NCBI RefSeq assembly: GCF_021130785.1 | Contig: NC_060214.1 | Span: 2,569,001-2,633,000 of the forward strand | Direction: 5' to 3' | From: Homalodisca vitripennis | Lineage: Eukaryota; Arthropoda; Insecta; Hemiptera; Cicadellidae | DNA: 64,000 bases | Part shown: positions 24,040 through 36,363 of the stretch, in pieces | How positions within the stretch are numbered: the first letter of the stretch is position 1 | Layout of the letters: the number at the start of each line of letters is the position of its first letter | The notes under the pieces: generated by a model | Databases searched by the model: none | What the model saw: only the letters and a program-made list of their open reading frames with translations | What the model was told of the DNA's origin: nothing | Made by a program: the position numbers and the translations under genes

Positions 24040-24965
24040 AACAATTTAGGTTCATTAACAAAGGCAGACCAGACAAGAGATCTAGTCTAGTTCTTAATTA
24101 CTTCTGTTCCAGACTTCGTTGCTTTTGTCCATACGTCACATAGTAACTATATAATATAAATAAGAACTTTGGTTCTTTCAAAAAGGCAGAACAGACAAGA
24201 GATCAGTCTAGTAGTTAATTACTTCAGTTCCAAACTTCGTTGTTCTTGTCCATACGTCACATAATAAATTATAGAATACCTATAACAACTTTGGTTCATT
24301 AAAAAAGACAGACCCGACAAGAGACCAAGTCTAGTTGTTAAATAGTTACTCTGTTACCTTTGTCCATACGTCACATAATAAATTATAGAATACCTATAAC
24401 AACTTTGGTTCATTAACAGAGACAGGCCCGACAAGAGACCAAGTCTAGTTGTTAAATACTTACTCTGTTACCTTTGTCCATACGTTACATAATAAACTAT
24501 ATAATACATATAACAACTTTGGTTCATTAACAGAGACAGGCCCGACAAGAGACCAAGTCTAGTTGTTAATTACTTACTCTGTTACCTTTGTCCATACGTC
24601 ACATAATAAATTATAGAATACCTATAACAACTTTGGTTCATTAACAGAGACAGGCCCGACAAGAGACCAAGTCTAGTTGTTAAATACTTACTCTGTCACC
24701 TTTGTCCATACGTTACATAATAAACTATATAATACATATAACAACTTTGGTTCATTAACAGAGACAGGCCCGACAAGAGACCAAGTCTAGTTGTTAATTA
24801 CTTACTCTGTTACCTTTGTCCATACGTTACATAATAAACTATATAATACATATAACAACTTTGGTTCATTAACAAAGGCAGACCAGACAAGAGACCCAGT
24901 CTAGTTGTTTATTACTTATGTTCCAGACTTCGTTGCTTTTGTCCATATGTCACATAGTAAACTCG
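24040..24965. repeat. 114-bp tandem array, about eight copies
   Basis: TTGGTTCATT recurs at 24291, 24405, 24519, 24633, 24747 and 24861, exactly 114 bp apart. Two more diverged and slightly longer units lie upstream from 24040. Units share GACAAGAGACCAAGTCTAG and TTTGTCCATACGT(C/T)ACATAA. The inner copies are more alike than the two edges, the usual pattern of unequal exchange. Confidence 0.95.
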
Positions 24966-25764
24966 GGCTATTCTTATCGTAATTATCGAGCATTATTGCT
25001 GTCTATCCATAATCAAAAGAGGGTTCAAAATTATTATTTGATCTACTTTAAAGCTTTAAATGCACTATAAATGAGTTAAAAAATGTATTAAACAATGTTG
25101 TGAGGGAGGTTTAACAATACAGTATATGTTTTATGATTAAAAATGGGGTTTAGGGCTAAAACCCTTTTTCCAAATTTTCTTGAAACTTAACTTCCATGAA
25201 AATTAAGTAAAAAAACATTCCATTACTTTCAAATCTTAACGCCTGAATTTAGATTTCAAACTAAAAATTAGATCTATGATTTTACAATACTCTACTCTAA
25301 GTTGTGGGGTGAAAAAGTGAAATGTTATCAATATAATCTGTATGAAGTGGTACATTTAAACATTTTCTGTAATCAACAAGTTAGGAGGGACAAGAATGAG
25401 TTTTAAAGTAAGTGTCCTACAATTTATATCAGAACTTAACCAATAAACGTGTCCCTCCTCTGAGCTCTGTTTCAATCTAATGGCCTAACTGAGGAGAGGC
25501 GCAGTTAATTTTTAACTTCAGCATTTAGTCTCTTAACGTAGAGGAGAACAAATGATGAACTTGGGCAATGAAGTTATTATAGTAAACATGATATTTAATT
25601 TTTACGGAAACGTTTGTAAATCGTATCAAAATTTTAATATTCGTATATCACCTAAATTAATTAATCAACAAACAATGTTTAGTTGCACAGACATATCAAT
25701 AACTTTACACGAAGCAGTGTTGTGCTTTATTGTGATAGTTGGGTCTTTTTGAAAAGAGATTCTT
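24966..25764. other. AT-rich spacer, nothing recognised
   Basis: A 66-codon frame at 25552-25752 has no recognisable feature. No other signal was seen. Confidence 0.4.
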
Positions 25765-26190
25765 GAACTGGAATATTTGATGTAGTTTTGCTGAATGCAA
25801 CGATATTTCACATCTCGCGCTGTCTAAAATTATGTGGACGAATTCTTCACAACAACCAAACTTTCTGTCCACAGAAAATTTCACAACAATAATTGTGTAA
25901 ACAATGTTTCGACGCGGTGTGAACTATAATATTTGATGTAGCTTTGCTGAATTCAACGATATTTCACATCTCGCGTTGTCTAAAATTATGTGGACGAATT
26001 CTTCACAACAACCAAACTTTCTGTCAACAGAAAATTTCACAAAAATAATTGTGTAAACAATGTTTCGACGCGGTGTGAACTGGAATATTTGATGTAGCTT
26101 TGCTGAATGCAACGATATTTCACATTTCGCGCAGTCTAAAATTATTTTCACGAATTCTTAACAAAAACCAAACTTTCTGTCCACAGTTGT
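25765..26190. repeat. 156-bp tandem array, about 2.7 copies
   Basis: ATATTTGATGTAG recurs at 25773, 25929 and 26085, a period of exactly 156 bp. Units share TTTCACATCTCGCG, GTGGACGAATTCTTCACAA and GTTTCGACGCGGTGTGAACT. The unit length is a multiple of three, which explains the repetitive reverse frame 25924-26151. Confidence 0.93.
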
Positions 26191-26404
26191 GCTTATGTGT
26201 GCCTAGTGGAGAGCTCTCAATCATACTATTGAAAAACATGTGCGGTTTCATTTGAAATGTCATTTGGAATGTACGGGGGAGAATTATAAAATTACTATTT
26301 TTAACAGTTTGGGTTATGAATCAGGAATATTTTCTCTGTTTTTTCCGATATCGGAGATGTTGAGGGATATTTCACCTACTAACATATACAATCGCATGTA
26401 GTAT
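26191..26404. other. Spacer, nothing recognised
   Basis: Short AT-rich spacer between two arrays. Confidence 0.35.
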
Positions 26405-26868
26405 AAAGCATACACTAGCGCATATAGCATACACTAGCGTATATAGCATACACTAGCGTATATAGCACACACTAGCGTATATAGCACACACTAGCGTATA
26501 TAGCACACACTAGCGTATATAGCACACACTAGCGTATATAGCACACACTAGCGTATATATCACACACTAGCGTATACAGCACACACTAGCGTATACAGCA
26601 CACACTAGCGTATATAGCACACACTAGCGTATATAGCATACACTAGCGTATATAGCACACACTAGCGTATATAGCATACACTAGCGTATATAGCATACAC
26701 TAGCGTATATTGCACATACTAGCGTATATAGCATATACTAGCGTATATAGCATATACTAGCGTATAAAGCATATACTAGCGTATATATCATACACTAGCG
26801 TATATAGCATATACTAGCTTATAAAGCATATACTAGCGTGTATAGCATACAGTAGCGTATATAGCAGG
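26405..26868. repeat. 19-bp minisatellite, about 24 copies
   Basis: The unit is AGCA(T/C)ACACTAGCGTATAT, repeated with single-base variants such as CACACACT, CATATACT and TATACAGC. Variants cluster: CACACACT units dominate the middle and CATATACT units the right end, so the array grew by local spreading. Each unit carries a CTAG with nearly symmetrical flanks. Confidence 0.96.
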
Positions 26869-27420
26869 TACTATCTTTTACGATAATTCTCTGCTGAGTC
26901 ACAGCATCCAGAGTTATGGTGGTAAATGACATGAAAGGGACGAAGGGTAACTTTTATAATACAGATTGGCATAACTCATGTCTGACTTTTCTGAGCAATA
27001 TAAGGGGGAGACTTCGTTCTCTCTCAGCTAATATTATTATTCACAAATTTGTATTATTATAGCGGATTTAAAGTTAAATAATTATCCTTCAACTGTATTA
27101 CAGTTGCGATGCCATTGCAGTATTAACGCTAACAATGTACACAAGAGTGTGAAAGATACAAGGGTAGTGGGGCAGCTATAGTTATCCTAAATAGAAGTAG
27201 AGTTGTATACTACTGAAAATTTTTGATTGTAAATATTGCAGACAATAACCGTACAACAGAGAATGTTATTGCTGTCCTTACAGCGAGGTTTCTAGAAAAT
27301 TTCATTGCGCTCAGTCTGGTACGATATGTCATGTGTAATACACTTTATTCCAAATTCATACAAAATTTTGCACACATAATTTGCATAACTAAACTTCAAG
27401 TTCATAGGAACTTGAAGTAT

Positions 27421-27422
<2 letters not shown>
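26869..27422. other. Spacer, nothing recognised
   Basis: No gene or repeat unit was recognised. The forward frame 27223-27579 is carried by the CA tract that follows. Confidence 0.4.

Positions 27423-27497
<75 letters not shown>
27423..27497. repeat. (CA)n microsatellite
   Basis: About 75 bp of perfect CA repeat, which gives poly Thr-His or Cys-Val frames on the two strands. It lies about 60 bp before the 135-bp array. Confidence 0.98.
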
Positions 27498-27501
<4 letters not shown>

Positions 27502-27559
27502 AGACTGTGTGGTGTTTTTATTATGTACAAAGTTTTAGTGATAACAAAGGTTTTTGATG

Positions 27560-28620
27560 ATTTATTAAGGAAATTATAGGAGTATGTCGAGGTGTTTAAA
27601 TCACCCTTTTGGCAAAGCCCGAGGCCGAGATGAGGGAATGTGGACTAATGACAGGCTTGAGTCAGACACGTGTTTGTTGTTAGCAGTTTTTGATGATTTA
27701 TTAGGGAATTTATAAGGATATGAAGAGGTCTTTTAACACCCTTGTAGCAACACCCGAGGCCGAGATGAAGGAATGTGGACTGATGACATACTTGAGTCAG
27801 ACACGTGTTTGTTGTTAGCAGTTTTTGATGATTTATTAAGGAATTTATAAGGATATGAAGAGGTCTTTTAAAACCCTTGTAGCAACACCCGAGGCCGAGA
27901 TGAAGGAATGTGGACTGATGACATACTTGAGTCAGACACGTGTTTGTTGTTAGCAGTTTTTGATAATTTATTAAGGAATTTATGAGGATATGTCGAGGTG
28001 TTTTAATCAACCTTGTAGCAACACCCGAGGCCGAGATGAAGGAATGTGGACTGATGACGTGCTTGAGTCTGACACGCGTTTGTTTTTTAGCAGTTTGTGA
28101 TGATAATTTAAAGGAATTTATAAGGATATTGTTAGGTGTTTTAATCACCCTTGTAGCAACACCCGAGGCCGAGAATGTAGGAATGAAGAGGTCTTTTAAC
28201 ACCCTTGTAGCAACACGTGCCGAGATGAAGGTGTTGACTGAGACACGTGTTTGTTGTTAGCAGTTTTTTGATAATTTATTAAGGAATTTATAAGGATATG
28301 TCGAGGTGTTTTAATCAACCTTGTAGCAACACCCGAGGCCGAGATGAAGGAATGTGGACTGATGACATACTTGAGTCAGACACGTGTTTGTTGTTAGCAG
28401 TTTTTGATGATTTATTAAGGAATTTATAAGGATATGTCGAGATGTTTTAATCACCCTTGTAGCAACACCCGAGGCCGAGATGAAGGAATGTGGACTGATG
28501 ACGTGCTTGAGTCAGACACGTGTTTGTTGTTAGCAGTTTTTGATCATTTATTAGGAGATTTATAAGGTTATGTCGAGGTGGTTTAAATCACCCTTGTAGC
28601 AACACCCGAGGACATGTTTG
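27560..28620. repeat. 135-bp tandem array, about eight copies
   Basis: TAGCAGTTTTTGAT recurs at 27681, 27816 and 27951 (135 bp apart), then at about 28088, 28258, 28395 and 28531 with one shortened, rearranged unit around 28150-28250. Units share GTAGCAACACCCGAGGCCGA and GAGTCAGACACGTGTTTG. A perfect CACGTG lies in most units. The frame 27645-28202 on the reverse strand exists because 135 is a multiple of three. Confidence 0.94.
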
Positions 28621-30169
28621 TTGGTTGAAGTAGCACCTCGTGCGGAAATGTGCCACTACTTTCAAACTGACAAGTCAAAGTCCCTTACTATTTTGGCATA
28701 AGCCTCCTGAAAGATGAATGTATATAGTTTTTTAGAAATATATCTCAATTTTGCTGCTAAAAGTTTTGTGAAAAATTCACCAAAAGTTTAGTTGAAATGA
28801 CTGAAAATGTCCTAGTGAGATTCGTAAAAGCGTACACTGATAAGTCATTAAATGTAATGTTCTTTTTCACAAAATGCTACTGTAAACTAGAAATGTAAAC
28901 CATATAAATGAATGGATATGAACTTTAAACCTGTAGGTACTTAATCCAGCAAAAACGAACTATCGTGATCAGTGTTATTTAAATATAAATATGTAGTAAA
29001 CCTTTACAACCTTTATTATATGTCCAAACTATCAATCTATTCTTAGAATACTTGAATTTAAAGAATATGAGAATGAATTGGCCTGTAAGTATTTAGTAAT
29101 TAGTCGTACTTATGTTATTGGATTTCAACCAGTACAAATGTAAAAATTGTTTCCTTAACATATTACCTCAGGTGACTGTTCATTTAGTTGGAGTTATCCT
29201 TTAAAATAATTGTAAATGTTCCGTTTATTTTGATTAATTTTCCACTCGCATTTAATCTTTCATAATTACAATTAAATATTTTCCATTTTATCGTTATATC
29301 ATTATATCTCGTATATGTATATATAAAAGATCAAATAGGAACCAATAATAAGAGAAATATCTTAGGATGATTTTTACTTTTCACGCAGTATATAAGTTAT
29401 CTATAGTCACAGACACACATAAATGGGCACATGCATATGTAACTATATTGTCACAATCGGTATACCAGGAGACCCTGCAATGTAGCCAACGTTGTGTTAC
29501 ATTCTCTAAAACTTGGATTTTTGTTGTGTATTATTACTTCCAGAATATTTATTCCGTAATGTATTTTACGTCGAGATTGTAATAGAAATGAATATTTTTC
29601 AATTACTATGTACCCTTTTGAAGATTAACAATTGTATTGATAGAGAAAACAAGGATTTAAATTAGTTTGACAGTCCGTCATCATTTGAAAAATATTCTTT
29701 ACATACATTAGCAATTGTGCTACCAACTACAGTGAAATTATCTTGAATTATTAGGTGAAGAATCCTAAATTAAATAAAATAAGTTATCGATAATTTCTTG
29801 ACAAAATTTGAGTGGAGTATGTCATCTAGTAACAATGATAAGGGGAAAATTGTCATTAATGGATGTGAAGGCATTTATTTTTTTGTAAAGAATGGAAATC
29901 ATCTTGAAACGTTAAAGTTGTTATTGGCTCCTATTTGATCTCAAATTTGATTGATTTAATGCGTAATTATTTACTGATTCTACCCTGAAGCGCAAATAAT
30001 TACAAATAATTATAAAGGGCGGGCCGGTGATCAATCAACCCCGGTTCGTTGATTGATGCGTTTATCGCTTTGCTAAAATATTATAATAAAGACTATGATG
30101 TATGTTGATGAATGATTATGATTATGACTGATAACATGGCGTTTAATAAAAATAAATTATATTAGTCTA
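28621..30169. other. AT-rich spacer
   Basis: The 71-codon frame at 29367-29582 has no recognisable domain. A perfect 9-bp stem (ATCAATCAA at 30030-30038 with TTGATTGAT at 30049-30057) stands in a small G/C-rich island. No gene was recognised. Confidence 0.4.
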
Positions 30170-30175
30170 TTATAT

Positions 30176-31990
30176 TTTATTTATTTATTACAAACGGCAT
30201 TACGCCAATAATACATGAATTACATATAATGGCAGTGTTTAGTGATGCTAACAATAATAATAAACAATATAATAACAATAATAATATTCAAGACATACTA
30301 AACAGTAACAGTGATTTTGCACATGAAGCTACGATGTATATAATAATATAATTAAATAATAATATAATAAAATTGTATTAAAATTCAAAGAATTAACAAT
30401 ATGATCAACATATTCAACAAAAGAAATATTATTAAACAACAAATACTACATAACAAAAGTAACTGCAAACGCATCCCTAAAACCAAGCGAAACAACCACA
30501 TAGTACATAGCATGCCGATCATTATATAACGTAACTGTAATCTGAGACACATTCATGCTCTCATGCTCTCATTCGCTCTCACACAAGTCCTCACTCGTTC
30601 CCAATCACACTTGGAATGGTGCTACAGGGAAAGGAAAGTAGACTTCAGACGATAGCTGCTATCATGGAAAAACTCGTAGTTCTGTGCAGATGTGGGATGG
30701 TGCTGTTCATGTCGTAGTCGGTAGAGTAGGAGGGACGGCAGAAGAGGTCGGTGGAGCGGGTTCGGCCAGGAACTATAAGGTTGAATAGTCCTGATCAGGA
30801 GAGTCTAGTTCACCAATGCGAATCTTCCGAAGTAAAGTTAAGTCGTGCAGATGCCTTCTCACCACGAGGGAACACAAGCCAAGAGGTTCCTCACACGTCG
30901 TAGCGCATCGTCAGTCATTCAACACGCACGAACCACTCCTGAATTTTCTAAAGTCCTTGGATCTGACCAAGTTGGTAAGGGGACCACGAAACAGTACCGA
31001 ACTCTAGTACATATCTCACTGAAGACATAAATACAGTTTTCATGGCACCAATGCTTAACTCTCTCCTTGAAGATCTAAAGATTAATCCCAGCTCCCGAGA
31101 AGCCTTTGAAACGATTGAACTTAAGTGATCGTGAGGACTGAGGTTGCTCGTCAGGATCACTCCCAGGTCACGGACTGATTCAACCCTCTCCAGTACAGAT
31201 CTCACTAAATACACAGTTTTCACGGTATCGATTCTCAATTCTGTCCTTGAAGGTCTCATGAATTATCCCTACATCCGAGAAGTCTTTGACACGATTTAAC
31301 TTACGTGATCATCAGGACTGAGGTTGCTCGTCAGGATCACTCCGAGGTCACGGACTGATTCAATCCTCTCCAGTGTAGATCCGCTGAGTTCGTACTCGAA
31401 AATATCAATTCTGAGCAACCGTGAAAGGCGAGTATTTTGCATTTCTTGGGACTCAGGTTAATCCAGTTACGGGACACCATTCATGGATTCCCTCGAAACA
31501 GGTCTCCAGTCCACGGCAGTCTATGATGAAAGTTATCGGTACATTTTTAAATATTAGACATTTAGCAGGGATGATTCGGTCAATGCTATTATTTAAAAAA
31601 ATTAAAGGAGCAAAACAGAAATAGAGCAAGGTGAGATCTCTGAGGGACTCCTGATGAAGCATGAAACGGCCGAGGAAGAACACCGGAACATTTTACAATG
31701 AACATACAATCATCATGATATGGCCGGAAACAGTGCAGGAGACTGCTCGAAAATCCTTAGGCTTGCAGTTTCGCGATAAGGTGAGCAGGACTTGCAGTGT
31801 CGAAAGCTTTGGGGAAGTTCAAATAGATGCTGTCAACCTGGTAACAGCACGAACGGAAGACCGAATGAATGGGTTAAAATAACAAGATTGGTCGTTATGG
31901 ATATTCCACGTGAGAACCCGTGCTGCTAGTTTCTCAGAAGGCTTCTGCAGCTGAAGCTGACTATGTCAAGTGAATTATGGAGGGTTGGAA
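30176..31990 (-). mobile_element. Non-LTR retrotransposon, 3' half with reverse transcriptase, dead
   Basis: On the reverse strand, from about 31870 downward, the reading gives FPKAFDTASPAHLIAKLQA (the conserved F.KAFD of RT block 3/A) and FHASSGVPQRSHLALFLF (the SGVPQGS..GP block B, with G to R and P to L changes). It then gives NLSPKKCKIL and, at 31259-30948, ESVRDLGVILTSNLSPHDHL with SSVRYVLEFGTVSWSPYQ, the post-palm region. The YADD catalytic box is not readable. A TTTATTTATTTATTA run at 30176 marks the 3' tail. An internal tandem duplication of about 183 bp (31013-31380) repeats the ERVESVRDLGV region. Forward-strand frames at 30816-31030, 31421-31624 and 31661-31882 are shadows. Confidence 0.85.
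31013..31380. repeat. ~183-bp tandem duplication inside the reverse transcriptase remnant
   Basis: CGAGAAG(C/T)CTTTGA at 31096 and 31276, ATCTCACT at 31013 and 31198, and AGGACTGAGGTTGCTCGTCA twice show two adjacent diverged copies. The duplication arose after the coding sequence had lost function, or caused that loss. Confidence 0.85.
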
Positions 31991-32574
31991 ATAATAATTA
32001 GTATTTCCTATTTGAAGTATTAATTAAAAAGAAATGTCTCCAGTTGCGGGTGCGTGCTCCACTTGTTGGCTAACAGTGATAAATTGTTAATTTATGAGAA
32101 TGGAACGAGTCAGATATTCCAGCAATTACTGTTTACCACTGGTATTTATGTTACAGTGGAGCTAGTGACATAACAAATGAAATACGAGAGAGTTTGTTGA
32201 AATACTTTTGTTCTTAGCTTATTACATTTCTGGCAAGGAATTCGAGCACATCCGATAGTGGTTAAAGTATTTCCACTTTGGCGCAGATCCAGAAATTTAC
32301 AGAGAGTCAGCATTTAGCGGGTTTTCTGATAAGTGTGATGTGAGTGACAAGAGTAAACTTGTATCTTTATATCTTCCGAGTCAGTAGAGTTTCAAAGTGG
32401 TCGACAAAACTTGTAGTTACTTTCAACGTATCCTCTTAGAGAGGTTTATTTATTTGTTTTGATACAATATGCAAATCTTCTACTCAAAGTGTATATTAAG
32501 AATGTGGGTCGCTTCCTTATTCGTTATTACATTGTAGATCTACACTCCAATCCATAACTACCTGCAGTACTGTG
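31991..32574. other. Spacer, nothing recognised
   Basis: AT-rich DNA between the retroelement remnant and the next array. No feature is supported. Confidence 0.35.
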
Positions 32575-33420
32575 TAATTCTCAGAAAATCACATGCTCAG
32601 TCATGCATGCATGGTCGGTTGAGTAGAGTAATTACTGGTATACATATCAGTCAACACCAATCAGTTCTAGGCTCACAGTTGAACGGATCAGTCAAAATGA
32701 ATCGATTACTCTCTGGCTAGTTTAGCAATCCAGTAATGTCCCAGGCAATCACATGCTGAGTCGTGCATGGTCGGTTAAGCAGTGTAATTACTGGTATAAA
32801 TATCGGTCAACACCAATCAGTTCAAGGCTCAAAATTGTACGGTTAAGTCAAAATGAATCAGTTACTACCTTGACTAGTTTAGCAATCCTTTAATATCCCA
32901 ACAATTACATGCTGAGTCGTGCATGGTCGGTTAAGCAGTGTAATTACTGGTATACATATCAGCCAACACCAATCAGTTCAAGGCTCAAAATTGAACGGTT
33001 GAGTCAAAATGAATCAGTTACTACCTTGACTAGTTTAGCAATCCTTTAATGTCCCAACAATCACATGCTGAGTCGTGCATGGTCAGTTAAGCAGGGTTAT
33101 TACTTGTATAAATTAGTTATAGGCTCAAAATTGTACGGTTGAAATGAAAATGAATCAATTACTCCTTAAATTATTTTCAACAGTTCCCACACAAGTACTC
33201 GCCTAGTTTTGCCCGGTCGATTAACCAGTGTTATTAATGCTATTAATATTGGTCAATTACGAAGCAGGTCTAGGCTCAAAATTGAATAGTTGAGTCAAAA
33301 TGAATCTATTACTCTTGACTAGTTTGACAATCCAGTAATTTACCAGACAATCACACGCTCAGCCATGCATGGTCTGTTGAGCAGTGTAATTAATGGTGGT
33401 TTATACGGGTCAGTCATCAG
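32575..33420. repeat. 156-bp tandem array, about 5.5 copies
   Basis: GCATGGTC(G/A)G recurs at 32609, 32765, 32921 and 33077, exactly 156 bp apart, then at about 33221 and 33367 in shortened, decayed units. Units share CAATCACATGCTGAGTCGTG, CAACACCAATCAGTTC and GAGTCAAAATGAATC. The unit is unrelated to the other 156-bp array at 25765. Confidence 0.94.
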
Positions 33421-34566
33421 TCTGTTCTCTCTATCTGTTCTTTCTCTCATTAGCTTATATTTGCATTACATTTCATAAATGCGAGAAGGTATGAATCTAA
33501 TAGAAAAAGGAAATACTAATTCTGTCGATTAATTTTGAAACGTCACAAGGCGAACTAAAATTAAAAATTAACATACTCTTATGTCATTGAAATAAACTTT
33601 TCAATCTTTATTAATATTAAAATTGTAGATTTTAAAATATACTTGAGAGAAAAAATTATACAAGAATATTTATTTATTGAATATTTATATAATCTAAATC
33701 ACGAGAGTTTAAACATATCTATTCCAACCCAATTCATAGCCATTAAATTTTGTTAATTAATGTTTATTTGTAAAAGTCAAGCATTTTATATAGCTATTAA
33801 ATTTACGTACCTAGTAATAATGTAGGCCATTTCAAACATATGATTATGAACAAAATAAATATTACCTGATATGTCTTTCAAGCCTTTCTATTATAATCTT
33901 CCAAAACAAAAGAAATAAACGGTGATTTGAACATATCTAGGTTGTAAAACTCCTGCTATGTAGAATGATTCAACAATTTTTCTTATGTCTATCAGGGTGT
34001 CTTGATTTTAAATCAACTTATGGGCTATTTCCATTTTCAAAATTTATATTAAGATCATTATGTGCAAATGAATATATATTGTTCCTGAGTTAGTTTGCCT
34101 TTCTATTTATTTTTCGGTATGTCCTATTTAACTTAGTGCTAGGAAAAGTGTACTTATATTTTTGAAAGTCAGATTGATGACTGTAAATGGTTTTCGCTCT
34201 AATAGAATGTTGGGAATCGAACGTTTAACATGTAATGGATGACAACTAATGATTGTAGGTGTTAGATTTTGCTACTTTCTTAGTTATATAGTTAACTTTT
34301 AAAACTATGTTTATTTTATAGAATAACTTCTAAAACCAGGAATGTGCAAATTAAGATGAAATTTTACATGTAAAATATATTGTACTATAGTTATTTAAAT
34401 CGAGTAAAAAATGTTTTAGTAAGTTCAAGTTAAGTGTACAGATTACAAATATGTAGTGTATGTATCTGAACATCTTTAGTAAGAAGTTTGATTGTTTGGA
34501 TATTGAGAAAACTATGATCAAGAAGTCCTATAAACAAATTTGAAAAGTATGGTACCATCCACGTTC
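33421..34566. other. AT-rich spacer, nothing recognised
   Basis: No repeat or coding motif was identified. Confidence 0.4.
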
Positions 34567-34890
34567 TTATTGCAGTACCTGTAACTCAAAGGCTCCTCGA
34601 AATTTAAAATGGTTAATAGTGATAATGATTGTCATTAATTTCATAATAGAGGAGAAGGTTGATTTGTATGTGGCTGGACGGGGCCAAGCATTAATACCAT
34701 CATCATGAGGAATATTCATATATAAAGATTTCAAATCAATGGCAACTAATGAAATATCTAAGAAATTGATGTCGGAGTTCATGTAGTCTTGATAGAAAAG
34801 AGCAGGAGTTTATGGTGTTCTTGTACTTATACTAGAGCTCCTTGACAAATAGCTGGAACATTGTCCTCAATGACCAAGATCCTTTCAGTT
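34567..34890 (-). mobile_element. Penelope-like element reverse transcriptase fragment
   Basis: The reverse-strand frame (34782-34567, extendable upstream to about 34890 through a stop) reads LVAIDLKSLYMNIPHDDGIN, then IMKLMTIIITINHFKF and a terminal ELQVLQ. This corresponds to the Penelope RT signature: the (L/V)D(V)KSLYTNIPH.EG block, the helix before it, and the stretch that leads into the GTAMG block. The GTAMG and YIDD blocks themselves are absent, because the sequence changes just after the fragment. There is no GIY-YIG domain nearby; GIY-YIG pieces lie 28 kb away at 62.7-63.6 kb. This is a dead fragment. Confidence 0.8.
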
Positions 34891-35949
34891 GGAAAGGTGT
34901 AACTCGAATCTATTGGTCTTAGATATTTTATTATAAATATACTCTAATACTCGTAGTTAACCAATGTTGTAGATGTGGCTCTACATTTTTAATGGCATTC
35001 TTTCACAAAACTTTGTTCACTACAAGCTAAAATCTTGTAATTTGGCACAAAGTTGGTCATGGGCTCAATAAGTCAGAATAACAAGAATAAGAAATAGATT
35101 ATTTTTAAATTTATCAGCAAGCAATTATTTTATGGGATAAGTACTGAAGAATAATTTATTTTCTCTACAATCGATAGTAAAATATAATCGATATCAAAAT
35201 TAACATCCAAACGGGAAAGATCAAAACACTGCGACTGGTTATTAACACTATTAACACTACTGGTTGGGGGCAGTCACTATGGATGAAGATATTTTCCGCA
35301 AGTAGAATAGGGAATTTAAGTTTTTAAAAGTTTTATTTGTAAGTCAATGTGTGCCATAGGTTTCGAAAATAAAGTAAAATGAATTATTCTAGCACCGAAA
35401 ATAATAATAATTATAACAATATTAGCAGTTAACCGCGACTTCTTACGCCATTTCGTGGGCTTTGCACGTGCATGAGCACTTCTGGTTCGAGTGAATTACA
35501 TTTGCGACACCAATGTTGAATTTGCCTTTTTGTCACGATGAACAAAATAATTAAAAAAGTATGAGCATTTTATTTACTCTGGTCTTAGTATTTTTTGTTC
35601 TATATGTCTAAGAAGCCTAGTTTTGTCAAAATACAACTAAGATGGGTTTTACAAGAGCCTTTAAATTTATTGTAAAAGTTAGATAATACATCAGTTTTCT
35701 GTACATAATTATATTAATATTTGCCAAAAATATTCTGTTAAATGAAATGTTTACAGAAACTTACAATTTTTTTTATCAGGACGTTTTTTACTCTGTGGTC
35801 ATTGTTGTTTATATCGGGCTTACTCTATGCCTTCACACTACAAATGTAATTAAATTGAAAATAGTGGTCAAATTATTTAAAAATATATTGTTTATAACAC
35901 AATGTTCACAAATACAGTCGATTAAATTATGAGAGGTTTTCATTTTATG
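34891..35949. other. AT-rich spacer, nothing recognised
   Basis: The 61-codon frame at 35747-35932 has no distinguishing feature. No repeat was recognised. Confidence 0.4.
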
Positions 35950-36157
35950 TTTCACATAAATACGAAGATGGAATTTTTCTCAACTCAAGTGGGGCGTAAC
36001 CCGAAGGGATTTTTAGAAACAAGAATAAGCCTATATTCATAATAGAGACGCTAAGAATGTCCATGTAAAATTTCAGTACAATCGGTAGAATTGTTTACGC
36101 GTAAAAGAAAAAGAAACAAATGAAGACCTTCGCATTTATAATATTATTAGGATATCA
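35950..36157 (+). mobile_element. Tail of a dispersed insect repeat (...TTATAATATTATTAGGAT)
   Basis: AAAATTTCAGTACAATCGGT, ACGCGTAAAAGAAAAAGAAA and the terminal TTCGCATTTATAATATTATT with AGGAT closely resemble a widespread insect repeat end (CAATCGGTT..G..TT..GCGT.AAAG, then TTCGCATTTATAATATTAG). The family is recognised from memory only. The upstream boundary is uncertain and no protein is present. Confidence 0.5.
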
Positions 36158-36363
36158 ATATACGTTTTTTAAAAAGTTACATTTTTTATGTAAAAAGTTT
36201 TTGCTCTTGGGTTTTTAGCCTGTATTTGTCGCATTGCAGTAAAAACTGAAAAAAGATACATTAAAATATTTTTACCTGAATTACGAAAATACTATAGATA
36301 TCAAACTACCTCTTATAATTGCTGGTTATGGTTATGGTACAGGTCCTTACTGTAGTAAGATTT
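36158..36363. other. Spacer, nothing recognised
   Basis: Short AT-rich stretch ending in the ATTT target site of the LTR-like element. Confidence 0.35.

Noticed and set aside
26405..26868. CRISPR-like array
   Set aside because: The 19-bp units are contiguous with no spacers, and the context is eukaryotic repeat DNA.
27223..27579. 118-codon frame with a long Thr-His repeat
   Set aside because: Produced by the (CA)n microsatellite; no conserved flanking sequence.
27645..28202. 185-codon reverse-strand repetitive frame
   Set aside because: By-product of the 135-bp (3 x 45) satellite unit; interrupted where the unit length changes.
30018..30060. tRNA-like GGTTCG with a hairpin
   Set aside because: A 9-bp stem and a GGTTCG are present, but there is no acceptor, D or anticodon arm in the right places.
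31421..31882. Forward frames of 67 and 73 codons
   Set aside because: Shadows of the reverse-strand reverse transcriptase, whose motifs read clearly on the other strand.
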